Assembly: GCA_003167495.1 (NCBI GenBank)
Contig: PMSX01000222.1
Coordinates: 1-39,880 of the forward strand
From: Bryobacterales bacterium
Lineage (GTDB): Bacteria > Acidobacteriota > Terriglobia > Bryobacterales > Bryobacteraceae
Length of the DNA: 39,880 nt
Reading direction: 5' to 3'
Of the stretch, positions 1 through 8,722 are shown piece after piece; within the stretch, counting starts at the first letter, position 1, and the number at the start of each line of letters is the position of its first letter. The position numbers and the translations under genes were made by a program. The notes under the pieces were generated by a model. The model was not told the DNA's origin. It did not search any database and saw only the letters and a list, made by a program, of their open reading frames with translations.

Positions 1-65
1 TTGGCGGCAAGGCGGAAGTTGAACGAAATCTCAGTAAGCATCTGGAAGCAATCAGTGGAAGATAG
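1..65 (+). CDS. possible C-terminal tail of an unidentified gene
   Basis: Reading from base 3, the frame is open to a TAG at 63-65 and gives about 20 charged, helix-prone residues ending in HLEAISGR. The composition resembles a protein C-terminus and the frame enters from outside the window. Nothing in so short a piece identifies a family. It would be convergent with galE, whose stop lies 17 bases further on. The only support is an open frame and plausible residues, so this is a weak call. Confidence 0.3.
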   Translation, partial: GGKAEVERNLSKHLEAISGR

Positions 66-81
66 AACAGCCTGACAGCGG

Positions 82-1050
82 TCACCCTTTCTGAGCAAAC
101 TCCCAAGCATCGCGCACGATCCCATCCAAATCCGCTCTTTTCGGCCGCCAACCCAACGTCTTCTGCAGTTTGCTCGAATCCGCCACCAAGCTTGGCGGAT
201 CGCCTTCTCGCCGTGGTCCAATCGTGTGAGGCGCTTTCTTGCCCGTTACGCGTTCCACCGCCGCCAGCACTTCTTTCACGCTTCGCCCACCGCCCGTGCC
301 CACGTTGAACGCGTCCGATCCGCCACCCTTCAGCAAATACTCCACCGCCACAATATGAGCCTCCGCCAAATCGCTCACGTGAATGTAATCGCGAATGCAA
401 GTGCCGTCCGGCGTCGGATAGTCGTCGCCAAATAGCGTCACGGGCTTACCGGTTTGCACCGCGCGCAAAATCAGCGGAATCAAATGGGTCTCGGGATCAT
501 GCCGCTCTCCCAGGCCGCTTTCCGGCTCCGCTCCGCACGCGTTGAAATAGCGCAGCCGGATACTGCGCAACTCCCTAAACTTATCCAGCCAGCCCAGGAT
601 CTTTTCCACCATCACTTTCGATTCGCCATATGGGTTAATCGGCGCATACGGCTGGTCTTCGGTAATCGGCACCTTGCCGGGAATGCCATACGCCGCCGCC
701 GTCGAGGAAAACACCAGGCACTTCACACCCGTTTCCAGCATCGCTTCGAATAGCGAAAGCGATCCGCCCACATTGTTTATGAAGTAAGCCTCAGGCCGCT
801 CATTGGATTCACCCACCGCCATATAAGCCGCAAAGTGGATTACGGCGTCCGCTTTCTCCTCTCGCAACACCTGTTTGACCTTCGCTGAATCGCGTAAGTC
901 CACCTGTCGCAACATACCGGCCGGCACCGCTCTTTGGTCGCCGCGCTCCATACTGTCGAGTACCACTGTCGTGTGCCCGCTTTTTTCGAGGAAATACCGC
1001 GTGTGCGAGCCAATATAGCCCGCGCCGCCTGTTACTAGAATCTTTGCCAC
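82..1050 (-). CDS. galE: UDP-glucose 4-epimerase GalE
   Basis: Cytoplasmic extended short-chain dehydrogenase that interconverts UDP-glucose and UDP-galactose using bound NAD, feeding galactose metabolism and glycan synthesis. The 322 residues are near the usual family length of about 330. The Rossmann motif GGAGYIG is at residues 8-14, the catalytic SST triad segment at 115-117, and the catalytic YGESK (Tyr141, Lys145) is intact. The NAD-proximal segment FAAYMAVGES and the C-terminal GTGGGRSVKEV segment also match GalE. Translation starts at GTG (1048-1050), the only sensible start before the nucleotide-binding strand. It lies 4 bases downstream of ogt on the same strand and is probably cotranscribed with the two DNA-repair genes, although the functions look unrelated. 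Related NDP-sugar epimerases acting on other hexoses cannot be excluded. Confidence 0.93.
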   Translation of the reverse strand: MAKILVTGGAGYIGSHTRYFLEKSGHTTVVLDSMERGDQRAVPAGMLRQVDLRDSAKVKQVLREEKADAVIHFAAYMAVGESNERPEAYFINNVGGSLSLFEAMLETGVKCLVFSSTAAAYGIPGKVPITEDQPYAPINPYGESKVMVEKILGWLDKFRELRSIRLRYFNACGAEPESGLGERHDPETHLIPLILRAVQTGKPVTLFGDDYPTPDGTCIRDYIHVSDLAEAHIVAVEYLLKGGGSDAFNVGTGGGRSVKEVLAAVERVTGKKAPHTIGPRREGDPPSLVADSSKLQKTLGWRPKRADLDGIVRDAWEFAQKG

Positions 1051-1054
1051 GCAC

Positions 1055-1570
1055 TTAGAGTGTAGCCAACGGTAACTGCGCGCCTTCGTGCTGTAACAAC
1101 CACCGCTTACGTTCTACTCCACCCCCATAACCGGTCAACGCGCCGGTTGAACCAATCACTCGGTGGCATGGCACGACAATCGCTATAGGATTCGAACCAT
1201 TCGCCAAACCCACTGCCCGGCTCGCATTCGGCCGGCCAATGCGCTTCGCCAGCTCGCCATAGCTAAGCGTTGTGCTTGCCGCAATAGTCCGCAACTCCGT
1301 CCAAACCTGCTTTTGAAAAGGTGTCCCCTCGGTGCGCACCGGGATCGCATCCACACTCGTCAAATCGCCTGCAAAATAGGCTTCCACCCGCCGCTTAATT
1401 CCTGAGCTTTCGCGGCTCTCTACCACTGGCCGCGTGCCATAGTGCAGCTTCAGCAGGCGCTGCATCCTTTCTTCGCAATCCACAAAATCAAGCACGCGTA
1501 ACGACTCGCCATCACTGATCAATACAATGCTGCCAATGGGCGAACTAAGCCGATCGAGAAACAGATCCAT
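1055..1570 (-). CDS. ogt: methylated-DNA--protein-cysteine methyltransferase
   Basis: Suicide DNA-repair protein that transfers the alkyl group from O6-alkylguanine or O4-alkylthymine to its own cysteine. The 171 residues contain the active-site motif PCHRV with Cys135, preceded by the helix-turn-helix region with SRAVGLANGSNP, where Arg118 is the usual arginine finger. The N-terminal ribonuclease-H-like domain spans roughly residues 1-80. The ATG start (1568-1570) lies inside the 3' end of the Ada-AlkA gene in another frame, a 26-bp overlap that suggests translational coupling. Together they form a compact alkylation-repair unit in which the upstream protein carries the sensing domain and the glycosylase and this gene supplies direct reversal. 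The name ogt is chosen over the C-terminal domain of Ada because the protein stands alone. Confidence 0.94.
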   Translation of the reverse strand: MDLFLDRLSSPIGSIVLISDGESLRVLDFVDCEERMQRLLKLHYGTRPVVESRESSGIKRRVEAYFAGDLTSVDAIPVRTEGTPFQKQVWTELRTIAASTTLSYGELAKRIGRPNASRAVGLANGSNPIAIVVPCHRVIGSTGALTGYGGGVERKRWLLQHEGAQLPLATL

Positions 1571-3005
1571 TGCAGTTACCGCCGTTCCAAAGATGTAACA
1601 CCGCGTAAGCTCGCCACGGCCGCCAACACTCCGCAGCCGCCAGTACTCTGCGCGGATTCCTTTCTCCCATGGCGCGCATCACGCCTAGATCGGTATGTGG
1701 AAAAGCATCAGGCCACCCCAACGCCCGCATTGCAATGTATTGCGCCGTCCAATCGCCAATACCGGGGAGGCTGCGCATTTTCTCAGTGGCGTCTTCGACA
1801 TCTACGCCAGGCGACAAAGAGACAAATCCGTTCGCAACGGCCTTGGCCATCTCCACTACAGAAACTGCCCGCGTTTCTGGCATGCCCAATTCTGCCACTT
1901 CCGCGTAGGGCAACGTTGCTATTTCTTCGGCCAACGGAAACGCGTTCGTCAATCCGCCGACGCCACATAGTTGATTCGCGCCAAAGCGCTCTACAAACCG
2001 ACCCAGCAGGGTTCGCGCCGCCTTCACACTTACCTGCTGCCCTAGAATGGCCCGCACGGCGATTTCAAATCCATCAAAGGTACCGGGCACTCGCAAGCCA
2101 GGGTTGGCCGCACTCAATATTCCTAACCGTTCATTGATCTCCGCGGGGTTGCAACAAACATCCGTGAGGTTCTTAACACGCGCCAATACCGCGGGCAACA
2201 CCTTCTTCAGACTGTTCGAGACAAACACTTCAAGCGAGGCCTTCCCGTCATTGAGCCCAATCTCAATCCAACCGCTGTGCGTCTTGCCATCACGCGTAAG
2301 TCTCACGATTCGACGGTAACGCGCCCCATCCACTTCATCCACACACCGAATGCATCTCATTTCCAGGAAATGAACAAACCCTGCCCAGTCATATGGCGGT
2401 CGGAAACTCAACTCAAAGCGCAGCGCGTCTTCCCTGACATCGCGCTTTGGGTTTTTTCGTAATTGCCTGGGGCTCAATCTGTACCGTTCATGAAACAACG
2501 CATTCAGCCGCCGCAAACTCCCGAATCCCGCCGAAAACGCGACCTCAGTGACAGGCATTCGGGTATCGGTGAGCAACTGTTTGGCCAGGAGTAAGCGCTG
2601 AGTCTGCGCAAACTCCACTGGCGAAACGCCTAGCTCACTTTGAAACGTTCTTCGCAAGTGCCGCGGTGTTACATCCAACTGCTCTGCAATCTCCGCTAAT
2701 CCGCCCGCTTGAAACACACCTTCTTCTATCAGCTGAACCGCCGACCGTGCCAGTCTTCCCCGCGCATCGACACTTGCATTTCCCGGCGCCAACTCCGGAC
2801 GGCATCGCAAGCATGGCCTGAACCCCGACGCTTCTGCACTCGCCGCATTCGCAAAGAACAGGCAGTTCCCAAATTTGGGCGTTTTGACTGTGCAGACGGG
2901 ACGGCAATAGACGCCGGTGGATGTGACGCCGACAAAAAATCGTCCGTCGAATCTCGCATCGCGCGCCCTGATCCCGCGATAGCACGTTTCTGGGTCTAAC
3001 TGCAC
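1545..3005 (-). CDS. Ada-type regulator fused to AlkA DNA-3-methyladenine glycosylase
   Basis: A 486-residue fusion for the adaptive response to alkylation damage. Residues 1-75 are the Ada N-terminal zinc domain, with Cys34, Cys38, Cys65 and Cys68 as ligands; in Ada the equivalent first cysteine accepts methyl from DNA phosphotriesters and switches the protein to an activator. Residues about 85-190 are an AraC-type helix-turn-helix domain. Residues about 200-310 match the AlkA N-terminal domain, and the remainder is the HhH-GPD glycosylase with LPGIGDWTAQYIAMRALG and the catalytic Asp near residue 439 (HTDLG). The last 13 residues after HLWN look non-conserved and overlap ogt. Start is GTG at 3003-3005; the upstream gene diverges. 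In this known architecture the regulator and the base-excision enzyme are one polypeptide, so methylation of the sensor could induce its own gene and ogt. Confidence 0.93.
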   Translation of the reverse strand: MQLDPETCYRGIRARDARFDGRFFVGVTSTGVYCRPVCTVKTPKFGNCLFFANAASAEASGFRPCLRCRPELAPGNASVDARGRLARSAVQLIEEGVFQAGGLAEIAEQLDVTPRHLRRTFQSELGVSPVEFAQTQRLLLAKQLLTDTRMPVTEVAFSAGFGSLRRLNALFHERYRLSPRQLRKNPKRDVREDALRFELSFRPPYDWAGFVHFLEMRCIRCVDEVDGARYRRIVRLTRDGKTHSGWIEIGLNDGKASLEVFVSNSLKKVLPAVLARVKNLTDVCCNPAEINERLGILSAANPGLRVPGTFDGFEIAVRAILGQQVSVKAARTLLGRFVERFGANQLCGVGGLTNAFPLAEEIATLPYAEVAELGMPETRAVSVVEMAKAVANGFVSLSPGVDVEDATEKMRSLPGIGDWTAQYIAMRALGWPDAFPHTDLGVMRAMGERNPRRVLAAAECWRPWRAYAVLHLWNGGNCNGSVSRSA

Positions 3006-3074
3006 AGCTTCATGATAAAGTCATTCGCATACCAATACTCGCCATTTTCGGACCTGGCCACCAAAAACATTCTA

Positions 3075-4118
3075 ATGACGCGCCGTCACTTTCTGGCAGC
3101 TTCCAGCCTTCCACCTCTTATGCTTCAAACCACTTCGCCGGCACTCAAGCGCCGCGTAATTATCGACACCGACCCTGGTACCGACGATGCGCTCGCCATT
3201 TTCCTTGCTCTCAATTCTCCGGAGCTCGAGGTTGAAGCGCTGACGCCTGTAGCGGGCAACGTTCCCTTGGAACTCACTCTTTCGAATGCCTTGCGCCTGC
3301 TTGAAGTGGCTGGTCACAGTCACATCCCCGTAGCCGCCGGTGCCGACCGTCCCCTTGTCCGCCGGTTGATCACCGCCTCCTACTTTCACGGCCAAAATGG
3401 CCTCGCCGGCATCCAGTTTCCCGAACCCACCATTAAGCCCGTCGCCGAAACAGCCACGCAACTCATCCGTCGCCTTGTGCATGCGTCTCCGCATGAGATC
3501 GGCATTATCGCTATTGGCCCGCTGACTAATATCGCAACGGCATTTCGCGAAGACCCCGAACTGCCGCGCCTCATTCCAAGGCTTACGATCATGGGAGGTT
3601 CTCTCTCCGGCGGCAACATCACCCCAGCCGCGGAATTCAATATTTACGTCGACCCCGAAGCTGCGCAAATCGTCTTCCGCTCCGGCGTACCACTGACCAT
3701 GGTCGGTCTCGATGTCACGCGCCGCGCCATGCTTCGTGAAGAAGACATCCAACGCATGGAATCTTCAAGCAAACCCGAAGGCCGCGCCGCCGGAAAAATT
3801 GCCCGCGCTTCCTTGAATCTTGTGCGCCAAACCTCCGCTGCCGGCGGTCCGCCCATGCACGATTCGCTCGCCGTCGGAACATTTATCAATCCAAGTGTCG
3901 TCACCTTGCACGATCTGTACGTGGATATCGAAACCGCCGGCACTCTCACCGCGGGCGAAACCGTCGGTTATCGAAAAGCTCCTATGCGAGCCTCACCTCC
4001 CATGGCAAACGCGTCCGCTTCGCCGCAATCGATGGAATTCAAACCGAATGCGAGAGTCGCACTCGATGTCGATGTGGATCCTTTTCTAAAGATGCTGGTA
4101 GACCGTATCGCAGGTTAA
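3075..4118 (+). CDS. secreted inosine-uridine preferring nucleoside hydrolase
   Basis: Hydrolyses the N-glycosidic bond of nucleosides to free base and ribose, probably in the periplasm for nucleoside scavenging. I choose ATG 3075 (347 residues) over an in-frame ATG at 3012, because it places a twin-arginine signal (TRRHFLAASSLPPLML) at the extreme N-terminus. The mature protein begins with the calcium-binding signature DTDPGTDD (residues 31-38), and a late MHD motif (PPMHDSLAV) supplies the conserved histidine/aspartate pair. The central IGPLTNIATAFREDP and MGGSLSGGNITPAAEFN segments are typical of the family. It diverges from the Ada-AlkA gene with about 69 bases between starts, so the two may share a promoter region. 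Substrate preference cannot be read from the sequence. Confidence 0.92.
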   Translation: MTRRHFLAASSLPPLMLQTTSPALKRRVIIDTDPGTDDALAIFLALNSPELEVEALTPVAGNVPLELTLSNALRLLEVAGHSHIPVAAGADRPLVRRLITASYFHGQNGLAGIQFPEPTIKPVAETATQLIRRLVHASPHEIGIIAIGPLTNIATAFREDPELPRLIPRLTIMGGSLSGGNITPAAEFNIYVDPEAAQIVFRSGVPLTMVGLDVTRRAMLREEDIQRMESSSKPEGRAAGKIARASLNLVRQTSAAGGPPMHDSLAVGTFINPSVVTLHDLYVDIETAGTLTAGETVGYRKAPMRASPPMANASASPQSMEFKPNARVALDVDVDPFLKMLVDRIAG

Positions 4119-4120
4119 TG

Positions 4121-4168
4121 CCGGTTCGCTTGGTCTCGCGACAACCACACGCTCCAAGCCGGTTTTTT
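4121..4168 (+). terminator. candidate rho-independent terminator after the nucleoside hydrolase gene
   Basis: Two bases after the stop codon, CCGG (4121-4124) and CTTGG (4129-4133) can pair with CCAAG (4154-4158) and CCGG (4159-4162), giving a bulged stem closed over a 20-base loop. Six T residues (4163-4168) follow directly. The position and T-run fit a terminator. The long loop and the 4-base bulge weaken the call. Confidence 0.4.
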
Positions 4169-4327
4169 CGAGGAAGTGGGCACCCCAGGGTCATATCGGC
4201 GCAGCGCACCCGTTCCATAAGCCCCCATTTTTGCGTCAAAAGACCGCTAGGCTACCGGACTAACGTCGATACTTCGTCTTCTTAGCTTTCTCTCCAGCAA
4301 CTTGCCCTGCATTCACACGAAAACCGC

Positions 4328-4360
4328 TAGCTGAGCCGCGACTGCGAAGAAGCGGCAACG
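4328..4360. repeat. dispersed intergenic repeat, copy 1 (GAGCCGCGACTG core)
   Basis: This stretch lies in the 371-bp gap between the nucleoside hydrolase and the ABC cassette. Its core GAGCCGCGACTG (4333-4344) and trailing CGGCAAC also occur at 31641-31667, and a shortened form occurs at 18480-18500. The alignment with the 31.6-kb copy keeps about 24 of 28 positions, far more than chance. CCGCT just upstream can pair with AGCGG inside the element. The rest of the gap (4169-4327 and 4361-4489) holds no gene I can support; CCCCATTTTTGCGT near 4223 resembles one arm of the REP-like element at 19.7 kb. Confidence 0.6.
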
Positions 4361-4489
4361 TATTTTTCCGGAACCCCGCGAGTTTCTGTCTCCCGCGCGG
4401 ACGGTCAGCTTCTTATTCTTAGCACCTATCTTCCAGCCCGGCCGAAGGCAGGGCTGTATCCTAAATGCTGACCCCTGTATTCCTTCTCC

Positions 4490-5155
4490 ATGCCCATCCT
4501 CGAAGCCCGCAGTGTCGCTAAACTCTACCGCACTGAAGGCTCAACTGTTACCGCTCTCAAAGACGTCTCCCTCACCGTCGAACCTGGCCAATTCATCGCC
4601 CTGGTTGGCCGTAGCGGCTGTGGCAAATCCACTCTCCTCAACCTATGTGGCGCCATGGATTTTCCCACTTCCGGCGAAATTCTTATCGATGGTCAATTCA
4701 CCACCGGCCTCACCGATGCTGCTCTCACCCACCTGCGCCGCGAAAAAGTCGGTTTCATTTTTCAATCTTTTCAACTCCTCCACACGCTGACCGCCATCGA
4801 AAACGTGGAACTTCCCTTGCTCCTCGCCCACCATCCCCAAGCCCGGCAACTGGCCGAAGAACGGCTGCGTTGGGTGGAACTGTACGAACTCGCCCATCGC
4901 TTCCCGCATCAACTTTCGGGCGGCCAGCAACAGCGCGTCGCCACCGCCCGTGCTCTTGTCCACAACCCGCGCTTGCTCCTCGCCGACGAACCCACCGGCA
5001 ATCTCGATACCACCACCGGCGATCTCGTGCTCGATCTGCTCCGCCGGACCGCCAGTCAATTTGCCGTCGGAATCATCATGGCCACGCACTCTGTAGAAGG
5101 TACCTCCGTCGCCAGCCGTGTCGTAAAAATGCGCGATGGTCACATCGAACGATGA
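4490..5155 (+). CDS. ABC transporter ATP-binding protein, LolD/MacB-type
   Basis: Cytoplasmic ATPase that drives the FtsX-type permease encoded next. The 221 residues are typical of the LolD/MacB class. Walker A is at 40-48 (GRSGCGKST), the Q-loop near 92, the signature LSGGQQQ at 142-148, Walker B with the catalytic glutamate in [12 protein letters not shown] (162-173), and the H-loop His at 200. The class works by mechanotransmission, extracting or moving lipophilic cargo from the inner membrane rather than carrying it through a pore. Its stop overlaps the permease start (ATGA at 5152-5155), so the two are translationally coupled. With the AttH-like gene downstream this is a complete three-gene cassette. 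The cargo is unknown, and lolD is not assigned because no LolA, LolC or LolE partners are present. Confidence 0.9.
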   Translation: MPILEARSVAKLYRTEGSTVTALKDVSLTVEPGQFIALVGRSGCGKSTLLNLCGAMDFPTSGEILIDGQFTTGLTDAALTHLRREKVGFIFQSFQLLHTLTAIENVELPLLLAHHPQARQLAEERLRWVELYELAHRFPHQLSGGQQQRVATARALVHNPRLLLADEPTGNLDTTTGDLVLDLLRRTASQFAVGIIMATHSVEGTSVASRVVKMRDGHIER

Positions 5156-7668
5156 GCACCCTCCGCCTCTTCTCGTCCCTCATCTTGCGCCCGCTCAAGC
5201 GCGAACCCGTCCGCACGGCACTTACAGTGTTCGCTGTTGCTCTCGGGGTAGCTGTCGTTGTGGCCATCGATCTCGCCGGACAAGCTGCCGCCGGCAGCTT
5301 CCACTCCTCAGTCGAATCACTCACTGGTAAAACCGATCTCCTCCTCTCCTCCACCGGCGGCATTGATGAGAGGCTTCTGGCAGATCTCACCCAACTCCCC
5401 TACCCGCTCGATTTTGCACCGCGCATTGAAGACTTCGCCTCTGTCGATGGCAAGGGCGAAGCAATCCCGTTCATCGGTGTTGATCTCATCGGCCACCACA
5501 TGGCTCAATTTGACCGGCAGGATCCCACGCAAGCCGCCATGCTTCTCGCCGCTCCCAACCCCATTTGGGTTGGTGCGCGCTTAAACCTGCAACCCGGGGC
5601 GACTGTTCATCTCCTCATCAACGATGTCCTCCGGCCTTACACCGTCGCGGGCATTCTCAAACCTCAACCCGGCGAAATCGGCGACCAGAACATCATCGTC
5701 GCCGATATCGGGCTCGCTCAAGTAGTCACTGGAAAAACAGGAAAAGTGGATACCATCGATGTCCTCATCCCTAACACCCAGACTGCCGGCTATTGGCTTC
5801 AACTCATCGCCATGCACGTCCCAACCTCTGTCGATGTAGCCCCACAAGGTGCGCGCACCGATGAGAATCGCAAAATGCTTTCCGCCTTCCGCTGGAACCT
5901 GCGCGTCCTCAGCTATATCGCCCTTGTAGTGGGCGCATTTCTCATCTACAACACAATCTCAGTTTCCGTTGTGCGCCGCCGCAACGAAATTGGTGTCTTG
6001 CGAGCTCTCGGTGCTACTCGCGCCTTCATCGGCTTTGGCTTTCTTGCTGAATCGCTATTCTTCGCTCTGGCCGGCAGCGCAATCGGGTTGCTCTTGGGCC
6101 GTTTGATGGCTGTGGGCGCCGTCGCCCTGATCGGCAAAACCGTCCAATCTCTCTACGTAAGCAGTGAGCCATCTCCCATTCATCTCTCTTGGCAAAGTGC
6201 CTTTACCGGAGTCGCGCTCGGTATGATCATCTCCGTTCTCGCCGCCCTCACTCCCGCCACTGAGGCAGCTCACGTTGCGCCCGTCGAAGCCATGGCTCGC
6301 GGCCGCGAAGAATACAACGCCGCACGGCGGTCTCACACAGCAATCTGGTGGGCTATCTTTATGCTCGTCGCCGGCGCGGGTCTGACGCAACTCCCTGCCA
6401 TCCACGGCCAGCCTCTCGCCGCATATGCTGCCGTTCTTTTACTCATCTCCGGTACATCAGCTGCCATCCCAACCATCGTGGTCCTCTTCTCCCGCTTTGC
6501 CGCACGCCCTATCCAGGACGTTCTGGGAACCGAAGCCATGCTTGCTCTCCGTTCCTTGCGCGCCTCCCTTGGCCGAACCTCCGTGCTCACTGCCGCTCTC
6601 ACCACCGCTGTCGCTATGACCGCCAGCGTTGGCATTATGGTCGGCAGCTTCCGCCAAACAGTCGCCGTTTGGATGGATAACCAGCTCAAAGCGGATTTCT
6701 ACTTGCGTCCGGCTGGTTCCTCCTCCGCAGACCGTCACCCCACAATGTCCGCTACCATCGCCGATCGTATCGCTCAACTCCCAGGCGTCGCTAGTGTCGA
6801 CCGCTTTCGTGCCTATCCCATCTCTTACGATGGCCTTCCGGCGACCCTTGCTGGAGGCGAATCCAGGACCAGCACCCATTTTCTCCCTGGCGAAAACACT
6901 GACGAAATTCTGCAACGCTTGCCTACCGGCGATTTCGCCGTGGTCAGTGAACCTTTTGCCAATAAGCACAACATCCATGTCGGGAGCTCCGTGACTCTAC
7001 CTCTCGCCGGCGCGAACCGCACGTTCAAAGTACTCGGCATTTATTACGATTACTCGACCGAACGGGGCTACATCGTCGTCGCTCGTCGCACACTTCTGAA
7101 ATACCTCCCAGACACTGACTCCTCCAACCTTGCCGTCAACCTCAAAGCCGGAGCCGATGCTGCCGCCGTCCGCCGCGGCATCGCCAACATCATCGCCGGC
7201 CGCGCTGTGCTCGTCTTTGCCAACACCACTCTGCGCCGGGGCGCCATCGAGATATTCGACCGCACCTTTCGCATCACCTACGCTTTAGAGGCCGTTGCAA
7301 TCTCGGTCGCCGTCATGGGTATCGCCGGTGCTCTCCTCGCCATGGTGATTGACCGCCGCCGCGAGTTCGCTCTTCTCCGCTTCCTTGGAGCCGCGCAGCC
7401 ACAAGTCCGCAGCATTATTCTATTTGAAGCGGGTCTCCTCGGCCTGCTCGCCAACGTCATCGGCCTCCTACTCGGGGCGCTGCTTTCCCTCATCCTCATC
7501 TTCGTAATTAATAAGCAATCGTTCGGCTGGACGTTTCAATTCCACTGGCCAGTGACAATACTGCTATCGGCGCTAACCGCCATCTATCTCGCTACCGTTC
7601 TGGCGGGCCTCTACCCCGCGCGCACCGCGCTCCACATGAATCCCATTGAGGTGATCCATGAAGCTTAG
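5152..7668 (+). CDS. ABC transporter permease with two FtsX domains
   Basis: Inner-membrane permease of 838 residues. The frame is open further upstream, but that part lies antisense-like within the ATPase gene; ATG 5152, overlapping the ATPase stop, gives the expected N-terminal helix followed by a large periplasmic (MacB_PCD-like) domain. Two FtsX cores are visible: one around residues 245-400 with the RRRNEIGVLRALGATR coupling motif, and one at the C-terminus with DRRREFALLRFLGAAQ. Each has the usual cluster of about three helices, and the protein ends in GLYPARTALHMNPIEVIHEA, the conserved C-terminal signature. This tandem-FtsX form is typical of permeases paired with AttH-like proteins. 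The gene overlaps the next one by 11 bases. Confidence 0.9.
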   Translation: MSTLRLFSSLILRPLKREPVRTALTVFAVALGVAVVVAIDLAGQAAAGSFHSSVESLTGKTDLLLSSTGGIDERLLADLTQLPYPLDFAPRIEDFASVDGKGEAIPFIGVDLIGHHMAQFDRQDPTQAAMLLAAPNPIWVGARLNLQPGATVHLLINDVLRPYTVAGILKPQPGEIGDQNIIVADIGLAQVVTGKTGKVDTIDVLIPNTQTAGYWLQLIAMHVPTSVDVAPQGARTDENRKMLSAFRWNLRVLSYIALVVGAFLIYNTISVSVVRRRNEIGVLRALGATRAFIGFGFLAESLFFALAGSAIGLLLGRLMAVGAVALIGKTVQSLYVSSEPSPIHLSWQSAFTGVALGMIISVLAALTPATEAAHVAPVEAMARGREEYNAARRSHTAIWWAIFMLVAGAGLTQLPAIHGQPLAAYAAVLLLISGTSAAIPTIVVLFSRFAARPIQDVLGTEAMLALRSLRASLGRTSVLTAALTTAVAMTASVGIMVGSFRQTVAVWMDNQLKADFYLRPAGSSSADRHPTMSATIADRIAQLPGVASVDRFRAYPISYDGLPATLAGGESRTSTHFLPGENTDEILQRLPTGDFAVVSEPFANKHNIHVGSSVTLPLAGANRTFKVLGIYYDYSTERGYIVVARRTLLKYLPDTDSSNLAVNLKAGADAAAVRRGIANIIAGRAVLVFANTTLRRGAIEIFDRTFRITYALEAVAISVAVMGIAGALLAMVIDRRREFALLRFLGAAQPQVRSIILFEAGLLGLLANVIGLLLGALLSLILIFVINKQSFGWTFQFHWPVTILLSALTAIYLATVLAGLYPARTALHMNPIEVIHEA

Positions 7669-8707
7669 TCCCGGCTCGCTACTGCTCGCGGTTTTTCTAT
7701 CTGCTCTATCCGGCTATCACTACCAATTCCCCGCGGACCACTTCAACCATCCGGATTTCCAAATCGAATGGTGGTATTACACCGGCAATCTTCATGACCA
7801 GTCCGGCCACCGCTACGGTTTCGAACTCACCTTCTTTCGCCAAGCTCTTCAACTCCCAAAATCCGTCGATGAATCGACCGATCCCGTCTGGCGACCCGAT
7901 CAAATCTTCCTCGCTCACCTTGCCCTCACAGACATCGACGGCTATCGTTTTTACCACACGGAACGGCTGAACCGCGCCGGCCCTGGCCTCGCCGGTGTCG
8001 ATCTCAACACGCGCAAATACTGGAACGGCAACTGGCAAGTGTATTGGAAGAATCTCGGCAGCGCTCAGCAGCAGCTGCAAGCTGTCTGTGATCGCTTCAC
8101 TCTCACGCTTGATCTGGCCCCACGCAAACCGCCCGTTATCCACGGGAAAGACGGCGTCAGTCGAAAAGGCCCCGCTGTGGGTGAGGCCTCACACTACATC
8201 TCTTTTACCCGTCTCGCAGCCCAGGGCCAGCTAAACGGCATCTCCGTATCGGGTTTAGCCTGGATGGATCACGAATTCTTCACGCCACAGCCCGACCCGA
8301 CTCTCGCTGGTTGGGACTGGTTCGCCATTCAGCTCGAAAACAACGAAGAACTGATGCTTTATCGCCTACGCACCAAGTCAGGCGAAATCAGCCCATACTC
8401 GTCGGGCACCTATATCGATTCCAAAGGCACCGCTCAGCATCTCACGGCCGATCAAATCACGTTCGCTCCCGGTCGAGTCTGGCACAAATACCCGGTCGAT
8501 TGGCAAATCACCATCCCAAGCCTCGGCCTACAACTTACAGAGCGAACAACACTCGACGATCAGGAGCTCTCCACACCTGGGAGTCCCTCGCCCAGCTACT
8601 GGGAGGGCGCTGTCACCTATGGTGGGACCATCCATCAAAAACCGACCCGGGGCGCCGGCTATCTAGAAATGACCGGCTACTCCCAACCAATGCGGCTCGG
8701 TCATTAG
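7658..8707 (+). CDS. AttH/CrtC-like lipocalin-fold secreted protein
   Basis: 349 residues beginning with an apparent Sec signal (about residues 1-20, leucine- and alanine-rich). The family signature IEWWYYTGNL lies near residue 32, followed by FELTFFRQAL, a central GLAWMDHEFF and a C-terminal GAGYLEMTGY, all diagnostic of the AttH / hydroxyneurosporene synthase (CrtC) superfamily. CrtC hydrates carotenoids, but the many relatives encoded beside ABC permeases have no established reaction; a lipid-binding or hydratase role outside the inner membrane is an inference from the double lipocalin-like fold. The ATG start overlaps the permease end and is preceded by GAGGTGA at 7648-7654, so it is produced with the transporter. 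It probably handles the lipophilic cargo. Confidence 0.88.
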   Translation: MKLSPGSLLLAVFLSALSGYHYQFPADHFNHPDFQIEWWYYTGNLHDQSGHRYGFELTFFRQALQLPKSVDESTDPVWRPDQIFLAHLALTDIDGYRFYHTERLNRAGPGLAGVDLNTRKYWNGNWQVYWKNLGSAQQQLQAVCDRFTLTLDLAPRKPPVIHGKDGVSRKGPAVGEASHYISFTRLAAQGQLNGISVSGLAWMDHEFFTPQPDPTLAGWDWFAIQLENNEELMLYRLRTKSGEISPYSSGTYIDSKGTAQHLTADQITFAPGRVWHKYPVDWQITIPSLGLQLTERTTLDDQELSTPGSPSPSYWEGAVTYGGTIHQKPTRGAGYLEMTGYSQPMRLGH

Positions 8708-8722
8708 CCCTCCAAACAGGCG

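Noticed and set aside
4645..5151. Extension of the FtsX permease frame upstream through the ATPase gene
   Set aside because: The extension is a second frame inside a conserved ATPase and is rich in Arg/His/Pro; the ATGA junction at 5152 is the normal start.
6457..6978. Long antisense frame inside the permease gene
   Set aside because: Shadow of a GC-rich gene: low-complexity Gly/Asp/His composition, no start signal, fully covered by a conserved protein on the other strand.
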